Assembly (NCBI GenBank): GCA_934047225.1
Contig: OW203988.1
Coordinates: forward strand, 1,674,001 to 1,738,000
DNA from: Ypsolopha sequella
Lineage: Eukaryota > Arthropoda > Insecta > Lepidoptera > Ypsolophidae
Direction of reading: 5' to 3'
Length of the DNA: 64,000 nt
In this document: positions 36,401-48,900 of the stretch, piece after piece
Layout: every line of letters begins with the position of its first letter
How positions within the stretch are numbered: position 1 is the stretch's first letter
Notes under the pieces: model-generated
Told to the model about the DNA's origin: nothing
The model's input: only the letters and a program-made list of their open reading frames with translations
The model's database searches: none
Position numbers and translations under genes: made by a program

Positions 36401-39400
36401 TATCTATATGGATTTTACAAATAATATTTTTAAATAAAATATTTTCATTATTTTCAGATCATTTTTCGATAGTGACGACAACATTGAATACTATGATGAC
36501 AGAAAAACTGGTTCAATTATATCGACGTCAAAAGCAGGCAGGTTAGTAAGGAATTCATTACATTATGCTACATTACATTATGTTACATTATATTATGGTA
36601 CATTATATTATGTTACATCCCATTATGTTACGTTACATTATGTATGTTACATTAAATTATGTTACATTACATTATGTTACATGACATTATGAGCGACGCA
36701 TGTGAAGTGAAATTGGTATTTCGAGAAATTTAGCGATGCATCAAAGACTTTTTTATTCTTGTACTTTTGTCAGTTAAATGGAAAAAGCCGGCCAATTGCG
36801 TCTCTGGACACGCGCAGTGTAGGGTTCCGTAGATGCCCGTCACAATATGCGGACTTAGAAGGTTCATAAGCTTATATTTACTACCTGTTTTGCACAACTA
36901 ACGGCTTCATCTAATTAATTTTAGATGGAATTAGTACGAAATTTTCGTCGACTATTACTCGTTTACTTGTACAGCCTTCTTAGCTAAGATAGCTTGAATA
37001 TATGAATTTTTTACATACCTATCCAAAAATAACCGTTTAGCTGGCAGAAGGGGAAACACTTTACTCCAACAAGAATAAGCACTTTAAAATGTCGTTGACT
37101 TTAAAGCTTAAATTTTGCAAATGGATCCCTGAATCAAAAAATTATATTCACACACTCCCAATATTTTTAGAAGACCTATTCAACGATACCCTACACTCTG
37201 GGATAGACGAGAAAAAAATCATCCCTACTTTACATGTAGGGTAGATACCCTAAAAAAATGTTTTTCAAGATTTTGTTTTACCACTTTGTCGACATGACTA
37301 TACGAAATTACAGCTTTCTAGTACGAAGAGTCATTGAGCTAAGCCACGGAAAGACAGACAGACGGACGGATGGACGGTTACGGCGAAACTATAAGGGTTC
37401 CGTGTGACTACAGAACCCTAAAAATGCTCTAAATTGAGAAGAAAAGAACGTTATAGTTATTCATATTTTAATTATTTTACTTCTTTTGTTTATTTATTAA
37501 TTTTCAATAATAAAAATAGGATTTTACTCGATATGTTTCGGCCCAGTCGAATGATTCGACTGACTGATGAAGGCCCCATACCGAAATTAATTATTTTAAG
37601 AGATTTAAAGGTCATAGGAAGTTGGAGGCTACTTCTCGCTCTTTCACTTAGTGCTGTGCTATGGGCTAGAGCACTGGGGAGACGTGGGCAGTGGTCTCGA
37701 ACGTCATAGAGCAAAATCGGTAGAGTTGCCAGCTAAAATCGGTATATTTGTACCCAAAATCGGTATTTGACAAAAAAATACAGTATTCAATCAAATTATT
37801 TATTGAAAACAAAAATTTACAGACTAATTTATAATAATCACTTACAGACACATTTATAACAATCACTTACAGACTAATTTAGGTATATAATCATTTTTTA
37901 TACCAATATTCTTTGGCCATAGCCGCGGTCATCTTCGAGTTAAGTTTATATAGACTATACTGGTTACAGGTAAATTCCCTAGCGGGAAGCCCCTTATAAC
38001 ATCGAGTTGTAAGACAACAAGTTGTAGGAACAAGGGTATTCCCCAAAATATATGGAACATTCTGCACTAGGTCCATACTTACTATTGAGGGCTTCCCCGT
38101 AACATTAAATTAAACATAAATAAAAAGGGTTGCCAACTGAAAAGTGTAAAATCGGTAGAGAAATCGGGAGAATTTCCATGTATGTCCAGAAATCGTAGAA
38201 ATTTCGTTATATTTCGGTATTTCGGTAGCACATAGCCCATATCGGTAGAAATACCGAAAAATCGGTAGGTTCGAGAACACTGGACGTGGCCGAGTCTGCC
38301 TGCATGCCCTTCTAAATCTCTGGTTTCCTCCAAAAGCGGTGGCGACATATAACATTCGCTATATAGCATCGAATGACGTCACTGGAACGTTGGCTATGAA
38401 AACAAGATGGTGGTGGTTTCCTAGAGAGCGTTGTTTGACACCGTAACGTCAGTAGCGGTGCTGTCATTTGCACAACGGCCGCTCTTTACGGTGTTGAAGA
38501 ATCTCGAACGTTTTTTTTCAATAGCGGTGTACTATTATAGCGGAGCAGCAAAGAAGATTTTGTGCGGGTTCATGATGTATTATATAATGTAAAGCATAAA
38601 AGCGGCGCACTAAAATTTCGTAAGCACCTACGTTAATACGAGCTTTGTATAAATCACTTTCCTCCATACGATTATTTTCGTCTTCTGATGATTGTTCGTC
38701 TTCCAAATACACGAGTAACTCAAAATGAAGGTCGTACATTTGCTACCCCTTAGACACGTACTTTGTGGTCTTTTTTTTCCGTAAAAAGACGGCCGTCAGT
38801 CTTTTTACGGCCATCATATTGCGTTCACTAAATGTCACCACCGCTATCGGAGGAAACCATAGCTTAAGGGCGTCAGATAAAGTCAGATTGAGCACCACAT
38901 TTTACATAAATCAGATTAGTGATCTTTTTGACGTTTTCTTTCAGTTGTTTCACTCTGTGCCATGGCTGCGTGGCTGTGACAACCACCATCAAACACGCGC
39001 TTACTAAAAACTCAATTTTTGTTTAAGGCGATACCAAAAAATGGGATTTTTTCGAATCCATTTTCTCCACTATAACGTCATCTACGTATTTAATTTTTGA
39101 GTAAATGTTTTTTGAGTATTTGATTAAGATTCTCACTGAAGGAAAACGCGATTGTATGAAATTTTTTCAAAAGAATTTAATTCTGAAATCCTAACTTATT
39201 TAATTGTGAAATTGCATTCAAAATGTGGATATTACGTATTTGTAAAGTCTCCTTGAAAATCATTTTGACAAAATAGCTTAGTACATTTTATATTAATAAA
39301 AAACCGACTTTTTGCTACTTTTCCACAAATCCGTCCCACTCGGACTGAGTGTTTTTTCGCATATGGAGTAACAAGGACGCTACAACTCTTACATATTGCC

Positions 39401-42400
39401 ATAATAACTTTTTTTTTTTTTTTTTTTTATTTATTTTCATATAGTTTTTACATTTAAAACAGTTGTGTTATATAGCTACCATCGGAAACCTATTGGTTTA
39501 TCTGATAGCAGCGGACGTTCTTATAAATGTTAATTTTACATCTTAAACAGAGTACATAGTTATATCAATTTTCCATAAAGTATTTTTTATCTTATTTCTA
39601 AAATTATTACTGTTTATGTATACGTTTTGCATATCCTTAGGAAGCTCAGCTTCTAGATGAAATTATTAAAATTTTCTAAGGCTTCCTCACGGAGTCATTT
39701 GTTTACTAATTTTTTATTACAAATTTTAAGGTTGTATTATTTAAAGAAAGCCCTTTAACACTTGAAAAACATTAAATTTAGGGGTAATTTTTAATTAATT
39801 TGTAATTTTTTTCTATCGAGTGAACTTTTAAAGCTTTTGCATTTTTGCTCAGACATGACAATCAGAGTATAATAAACTATCTATATTATTTGTATTAAAA
39901 TAATTGACCAAGCTACGAATTATGAAATCATCATCGTCATCGTCATCATCATCATCACCATCATCATTATCATAAATTCTTTATTGCACAAATAAAAAGT
40001 GCAAAATGACGAACTTAATGCATAAAGCATTCTGTACCAGTCAACCCAAAGATGGTACAAGAAATATAAAAAGTAGTTGGTAGGCGTGCAAGCGAAATTA
40101 AAAGTAAATAATAATTAAGTAATTAACAAAGTAATTAAAGTTACTCTAAATCTAAACTAATGACTAGGTAACTTAACTTTACCTAAAAGACTATATAATT
40201 ACTTATGATGTACTTACATATATAATTATGTATACAAATACTAATGTTATAATACTAATCTTAGAATATATAAATAACAATGAATATAAATACATAAAAT
40301 TTAATAGGTTATTTATAATAAATAGGTATAAATAAATATAATGACTGCGAAGAACGAGCAATAAGAAAGAAACTGATCATACCTATGCTTGTTTAGAAAA
40401 ACAATGTCTGTGAAATGGTCATTTAAAGTTGTGAATTTGACATTATTGATATAATTGAAAAAAAAAACGGCAGGATGTATTTCTTGTGCGGCGGCGATAT
40501 AGCGCACACTAAACAGATTTTATAAACTTGAACATATTGTTGACACCTGTCTATTTACAGCGGGTTAACAAGGATTTCACTTTATTTAAATTTCTTCTGT
40601 TTGATGTTAAAAACGTTTACAGTTATTATGAGTTTTGGAGTAAATTTAGTGTTTTCAGCTTGTTTAGTGTAGTAATAACGAATTTTATAGAAGTGTATTT
40701 CTTTTTCAGACTTTCGGGCTTAACCGTTCTGTTTGACGTTGAAGCCAAGGATTATCCTCCTTGGGCTAAAGCATCCTTTCATGGCGCAAGGGTAAAATAG
40801 TCTTTTATTCACAAGATAATACCAAAGACCAGCAGCTAAGCTATTTATTAGGGTGTGTCAAAATTCTACTTTTTTCGAATTTTATATTGGAATAGTTTTA
40901 ATAAATTTTGAAGGGATCTATAAAAAGCTCAAATAAAACTAATAATGGGGATGGAAAAACTAATGCAATGTTGATAAACTTTCACCATTTCACTAGTTTT
41001 TCCATGAACATTTGTTTATACTGGAACTTTTAAGTGATTTGACTTGTTCCTTAGTAACACTGTCGAATGATGCCATAATACAGGAAGTAATTTTTTTGCA
41101 AAATAAGTAAGTTCAAATACCAGCTAAGGCAAGCCATGTTCAAAAAATTTTCCACGCTGTTTTTTTTTTTAAATCGATGCCAAGAGTCATTTGACCAAAT
41201 ATTTCTATCCCCTAATAGTACATAGGTACAGAACACTAATGTAACAATAATACATAATTGTAACATGCGTCTGTGGTATTGATGCCTGTAGAACAAATGC
41301 TTTACGTATTTAGCTTAGGCATCAATGTTCAATAAATGTGTGGTACTTGTTATATTTTTGTATTCCTTAGATTAAGACTGAAATTGTACCTTTCCTTTCT
41401 TTTAGACAAATAAATTCTTTTTTTCAGTTTACATTTTCCTATGCTGACTCATCTCAACGCGCAACTCTGTATATCTAGATTGAATCAACCTCTGTTATAA
41501 ATCCTTGGAACCGACTGTAAATTACACAAAATTCCTTGGAATAACTGTAATTGCTATACTACAAAGACGTTCACAAATAATACTGTATGTGGCAGACTTA
41601 GTTCAACAGCATTTGCTGTGAGAAGAATTATAAAATTTACTGATGTAGGCACAGAAGAATTGCATATTTTAACTTTAGCTTCTTTCAAATCACTGTGTCG
41701 TATTGTATCCTACTTTTGGGTAGAGCTGCAAATTCAAATTCAAATAGTTTATTTTGCAAAACACGTATATATATTACACTTTTTACACGTCAAATTTAAT
41801 CTAATAAAAAATATATGTTATAAAATAATAAATGCACATGAACTAAATTAAAGGTTTATTTCATTTATGTAGCAATATATATATATATATATACGATAAA
41901 AATGATAGGTAAAATATATATCATACAAGGTGAAATCCAATTAACCGCCCGAACCCATACCGGAGACCCGGCCAGGGACCAGGAACAAGGTTCAATGATC
42001 ACCAAACGAGCCCCTTGCTGATGTAGGAGCTGTTATTATTCTTTAAAAGCTATTATGGCTATTTATAACGAAATATTTCTTGAGTAACAAAAGAAAAATT
42101 CAAGGAATCCGATTAGGCATTTTATTTATTTGCTTTTATTGATCAACGGTGAAAAATAACCATGTAAAGTAAACCTGCATGCCCTACAAAGTTTGTTATT
42201 TGATCCCAAATTATGGTAACGAGGTTCAACCCCTGTTTATAACGCTTTGTGATTTGAGAATCGTCGGTGAAAATAGGGTGTACGAGTGTTGGCTGTTCCA
42301 ATGATAGTCCAAAGACACCCACTTACATATTTTATTCCTAAAGCAGTTACAAGTGGTCGGTGAGGGTGTTACGAGTGTTAGCAATTCCAGGGATAGTCTG

Positions 42401-45400
42401 CAAACTTCTTTGGGGAGATATTCGTACGTCGTAACTTTTATGTTGTCTGTGCATTGTAAGATTTGTCAACTTTGTTCAGATCCTGGTCAACGACCCGAAC
42501 GACTTCCCGGAGACAACAGTGATAACGAGGTACATCGAGGCAGGAGATACCGTCGAAGTGATTGTGGAGCCCATGATCTTCCGTAGTGACGACAACTTAC
42601 GCAGGTTTGTATACTTCGTCATGGCTTTAATCCCTGTGTGGGTGACAGAGGTGTCCGATTATGGACTGTGAAATGCAAGCAAACCTTTAAAAAAACGGTA
42701 GAGCGGGAATAGATCTCGCGCCTTGAGGATTCCGTAGCATACTTAATAAATTAGAAGACCTAAATAAAATTTCAAAAAAAGTTACAAACTTAATTTTCAA
42801 TTTTGTTTCATACACTTACCTCCAAAATGTATCTGCAACATTATTGTACTTCCGTTATTAAATTTAATTAAAATTCAGTATTTTTTGTTTTAATTTAATA
42901 TATTGTGGAATTATTATTTTATATTATGCCAAATAATATATAGATAGGTATTCCAAATTTCCTACTAGTTTACTTTTTGAAATAAACCCCGTAAAAAAAT
43001 GTACTAAAACTGACAACTTTGACGGGCTTCCATTTCTTTACTTTAGAAGAAAAAAATTAGTTAACTTGACACCTACGATCTATTAACCTTTATGTTTCTA
43101 GAAGATCTAGTTTGGTTGGCTTTTCATTTTCTATTTTTTTTCTTACTTGTGAACGGAATTTCAAGTTTCTAAGTCAAATGTGATCAGAACTTTTTCACGC
43201 TGAGCCAATTTGTATGAATAAAGTATATTTGCTTAAATGTACGTAAAGTTCAATAACTATTTTTTGTGTTTATTTACAAGCCTGATTTTTTAACAGCCTG
43301 ATTTTTCAGAAGTATCAGTTTCAACTTTTTATCTGTGGTGCCCGAGAAAAAGGGCTTGATAGACGGTCATACCGAAAAATTCATCTGATAAGGGCTCCAT
43401 TTTGAGGTATCGAACATTAGAAAACTAGTTTTTAGCTGTTTGATGAATGTAATTGAAATAGCGGTCCAATTACCGTATTTTAAGCAGCACTGCATAGTCG
43501 CTGCAATAAAATAGGGTAATTGGGCTGGGTGGAGTGCACGCTCCATCAGGGCAGGGTCACCACCACATACAATAAATCAGAATGAACTCACAGTTACAGT
43601 CAGTTTCGGGAGCGGCGATGTTTGAATGAGGGATTTTCTTTTTATTTTTTTTTACTCTTTAAAGTAAGTTACTGCAAGGAACGGAACGTCACATAATTTT
43701 TTGATTGGATGTTATTTTGAGATCGTAAAAAGAAACGTATATAAAAAAATAATTAATGTCATTGTCACATCACATCACAATGACATTTTGAAAATAAATA
43801 AATAATAACAACAAGGAAAATGAAAAATATTTAGCAGGCTTTTTATGAGTTTTCCACGCCAGAAAGAAAATGTCCCAAGAGAAAAAGAAGAGAAGTCTGT
43901 GCCTTGTGGATTTATGTAAAAATGAAGGCATACATCTTTTTCCTAAAGATGACAGTCGTAAAGTGCAATGAGTACAAGCCATCGTACATTTTAAACCTGG
44001 ACGGACCGTAACAAAGCATTCGCACATATGCTCAGCACACATGTCAGTCAACCAACGAGCGTATGTGACGTGACGTGACGCAATGTTTTTTTTTCCAATC
44101 GTTTTGGCTTTGGCACCTAGTAACGTAGTCAGTTCAACGCCATCTACAGAGTTCTTGGAAACTATGTTATTTTTTTAAAACTCAAAGAAAAACCTCTCAT
44201 TGTTGGGATAAGCTGAAGACAATAATTCTGTAGGCATACATTAAATTATGTTCAGGTGTGTTAATTCGAAAACCATTTTGAGATTTAGGTTTAATAAGCC
44301 GTATGATGATGAATGTTGTTACGAAAAGGCTGCAACTTCTATTTGTCCTCGTGTGACGTCACTTGAGTAATGGCTGTTTAAAAATGTGTCCTTTGCTATC
44401 AAGATAAATTTATAAAATTTGCTTCAGACTAATTTGACAGCTAGATGACAGATGAGTAGACAGACAGAGACAGACCACTTTTTTTATAAGCAATCACACA
44501 TCACAAATTATCACAATCAGTATAATGTCTAAAATTCTCAAGTGACAAAGTCATCGGACAATTCCTTAAAAAATCATAAAAAATAATGGTTACTTTATGT
44601 ACCAAATACAGTTTAATGAATGCAAGAATGATGGGTGTGTTAATAGGGACAACAACTTATTCACAGTTTAATGAATGCAAGAATGATGGGTGTGTTAACA
44701 GTGACAACAACTTATTCACAGTTTAATGAATGCAAGAATGATGGGTGTGTTAACAGTGACAACAACTTATTCACAGTTTAATGAATGCAAGAATGATGGG
44801 TGTGTTAACAGTGACAACAACTTATTCACAGTTTAATGAATGCAAGAATGATGGGTGTGTTAACAGTGACAACAACTTATTCACAGTTTAATGAATGCAA
44901 GAATGATGGGTGTGTTAACAGTGACAACAACTTATTCACAGTTTAATGAATGCAAGAATGATGGGTGTGTTAACAGTGACAACAACTTATTCACAGTTTA
45001 ATGAATGCAAGAATGATGGGTGTGTTGACAGTGACAACAACTTACTCACAGTTTAATGAATGCAAGAATGATGGGTGTGTTGACAGTGACAACAACTTAT
45101 TCACAGTTTAATGAATGCAAGAATGACGGGTGTGTTGACATTGACAACAGCTTTTTTTAAGCTGATTGCATCAATTAACTTAAGCAAGGTGACATTAGAT
45201 TATCCAGCCAAATTTATACTGGAGGCTTGGTAAGTGATCAGTTTTTTTTTACTTTCTTTGTACTGACTCTGGGCTGGGCTTGCGTTTGTAGGGAACAGGA
45301 AATAAAATAGAATTTCTAAATAGTGTCATCAAACGTTGATACTCACTACTTACTGAGACTTCAGTATGAATTTGGCGGCGTAAATAAATGTTATCCTACA

Positions 45401-45927
45401 TAAGTTATCTCTACATAAGTGTAAAAAAGATAATGACAGAGAAGGCGCTCGTGGATGTCAACGTTAGGGGCTTGATTTGTCCAGTCCATTTTGCTACCTT
45501 ACCAACGTTACTAAAATCCCACCAAAAACATACATAAATATAAATAATAAATTTCAAAAAGGAGCTTCACCGAAAAAATAATTGATATCAAATTAGGTGC
45601 CGAAGTTTATGTAGGTTTCTTCGCCTATTATATAACTGCACTGCATAATGTATATTGTAATGTACATTGTAATGCACAACGTTCTCTACTTGGTTTAAAA
45701 AAGATCTGCCGTATGTCTGGATTAATAAGTAGGTATACATAATTGTTTTAACAATATAGCAAATTATATCGAGTATTTATGCCCGAAGTACGACGATAGG
45801 GCTCACCACCCATCACGTTAGGACTTAATAATGTAGTAATTAATAATAAGTGTAGAGTGTAGCTTGCATTTCACACTTCACACTCGGAACACTTCTAACA
45901 CTGCCTCTGGGATTCATGTAGTGACAA

Positions 45928-45964
<37 letters not shown>

Positions 45965-48900
45965 CTTTCTTAAAAAAAGAAATAAGAGGTTTCGCTGTCA
46001 AACAGAACGTTGCCCATACAAACAGAACGTTGCCCATACAAACGGAACGTTGCCCATACAAACGGAACGTTGCACATAGAAACGGAACGTTGCCCATACA
46101 AACGGAACGTTGCCCATACAAACAGAACGTTGCCCATACAAACGGAACGTTGCCCATACAAACGGAACGTTGCCCATACAAACGGAACGTTGCCCATACA
46201 AACAGAACGTTGCCCATACAAACGGAACGTTGCCCATACAAACGGAACGTTGCCCATACAAACGGAATGTTGCCCATACAAACAGAACGTTGCCCATACA
46301 AACGGAACGTTGCCCATACAAACGGAACGTTGCCCATACAAACGGAACGTTGCCCATACAAACGGAACGTTGCCCATACAAACGGAACGTTGCACATAGA
46401 AACGGAACGTTGCACATAGAAACGGAACGTTGCCCATACAAACGGAACGTTGCCCATACAAACGGAACGTTGCCCATACAAACGGAACGTTGCCCATACA
46501 AACGGAACGTTGCACATAGAAACGGAACGTTGCCCATACAAACGGAACGTTGCCCATACAAACAGAACGTTGCCCATACAAACGGAACGTTGCCCATACA
46601 AACGGAACGTTGCCCATACAAACGGAACGTTGCCCATACAAACAGAACGTTGCCCATACAAACGGAACGTTGCCCATACAAACGGAACGTTGCCCATACA
46701 AACGGAACGTTGCCCATACAAACGGAACGTTGCCCATACAAACGGAACGTTACCCATACAAACGGAACGTTGCCCTTACAAACAAAACGTTGCCCATACA
46801 AACAGAACCTTGCGCATACAAACAGAACGTTGCCCATACAAACAGAACCTTGCGCATACAAACAGAACGTTGCCCATACAAACAGAACCTTGCGCATACA
46901 AACAGAACGTTGCCCATACAAACAGAACCTTGCACATACAAACAGAACGTTGGCGATACAATAAAATGTTGACAATGTTCTCTTTGACAGTGAAACCTCT
47001 CATTTCTTTTTTTTAAGAAAGCCTCTCATTGACTTATAATATAAAATCGATATTGGTATGCAATTAAACATTTGTTTTATTATTATTTCCACAGGGTACC
47101 TGTGGAGCAACGGAGATGTTTGTTCTTCGATGAAATGGATCTTGCGCACACTGACAGGTCAGTTGCCACTTACAAAATTGCCACACTCTCAGACAATATT
47201 GACGTCATATTTTATAAATACTGGTTACCTGGAATACTAAACAATCAGCTCAAAAATTTGCTGAATCAGTTAATCTTTTCGCCAAAAGTATTCAGTCCTC
47301 AATAAGGGCTATTTTTGTAAAATGTATGAATCTTCCAACAATTTTAGTCAAATTCAAATAGTTTATTGTGTAAAGTAGGTACACATAATACACTTTTTTG
47401 AGTCAAATTTAATCTTATAAAAATATATTTAATAATTAATGTGCAACAATATATATGTCGCAGTAAGATACCTTAAAGAGAACCTCTTTCGTATAACTAT
47501 GTTACGGTATATAACTATATCCCTAGAGATATAATTACATCACGGCAATAACTATCTTACTGCGACATATATACGATTCAAATGATAAGTAAAATCTATA
47601 ATTAAACAAGGTGAAATCTCCATATCGGAGACCCGGCCAGCAACCAGAAACAAGGTTCAAAGATCCCTTTTTTGCTTTCCATCTGCTCCAATTCACCCAA
47701 ATACAAACCCTATTATAGGCTTTGTATTTGGATGGAATAGCTCCAACTGGAGAGCCGACCATCCGCCTGTACCCAGCAGGCGTCTTACCTCTAAATCATC
47801 TAAATCAACCCTATTATAGGAGCAAAATAAAAAGACCTTTCGAATTTCACCTGATAGATCATTAAACACCGCTCCCGATCACCAACCGATCGAGATTACA
47901 TCAGTAATCTGCCATAAGCGTCTAACAGCGTATGCGGCTGAACTAAGTATACCACATAGGGTTTCCATGTGGGGACTCCACTGAAGATGACAGTCTATCG
48001 AAATGCCCAAAATCTTAGTTTTGTTGACTAATTTCAGCTTGGACTACTGCAAAAGCAAATTAATATCCTTTACATTTGGTAACGTAATTTTTATACATTT
48101 TGTCTTTGTGCATTTAAAAAGTGGCTAAATTGAGTTGGCTAAAGAGTTGCTGAATCCAGCTAAACCTGGCTAACTTGGCAACACTGAGACTAAAACCACA
48201 CCTCCCTCAACATTTTGCAATTTTATTTAATAGTTTAGTTGGCATGCTATGTTGTTTAATTTTGTTTTAAACCGCTTTCTGATTTTGATTCTGATTTTAT
48301 AATAAAAGATGATCTTAGATAAAAATAAGTATTCTTACTCCAAATGGCTTTACATTTATTTATATACAACATAGCTACAGGTACATCATTTTGGTGTGGT
48401 AAAGTACATGGGTGAACTAGCGAGTTGTGCTGACACCTAGATGGCTCAGTGGTATAACAATAAGGTCACAGGTTTGAAAACCGGTTCAGTGATCCTGCAT
48501 ACAAAACTTCACTTCTGCATAAAAAACCTTTTCAGTTTCATATCAATAAAATCAATATGAAACAATTTTTTCACAAATAATCGTTGATAATACAAAAGTT
48601 GATTATTTTATAAGCATTTTATTCGTTTGAAATAAAATAAAATATAAAACAAAACAATTACACCTTTTGCATCATATCACACAAATAAAAGTAAATAAAA
48701 ATAGAACACGTTGATTGTAATGTAACGAATCAACGGAATAAAACGAGAAAAAAATACAGGGTTTACGTACAATAACTTAAGTAAAATAATACACATGCAT
48801 AGGCACATGGACCAAATTAAAAGGAATTTCATAGTTGAACGATTACTCTTGAAAATAATAAGAAAACATAAAGTTTTGAAACTTTTTTCAGGTACAGCTA

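Noticed and set aside
37490..37714. Overlapping plus and minus frames of 74-91 codons
   Set aside because: Both run into the target site of the hAT-like element at 37689 and show no domain; treated as chance.
45840..47016. Open frames of up to 325 codons in the 20-bp array
   Set aside because: Multiple overlapping frames on both strands share the same simple 20-residue periodicity, and the array lies within an intron of the channel gene. Not coding.
48438..48500. Possible tRNA in intron 8
   Set aside because: Only loose A/B-box resemblance and no cloverleaf; at most a SINE scrap.
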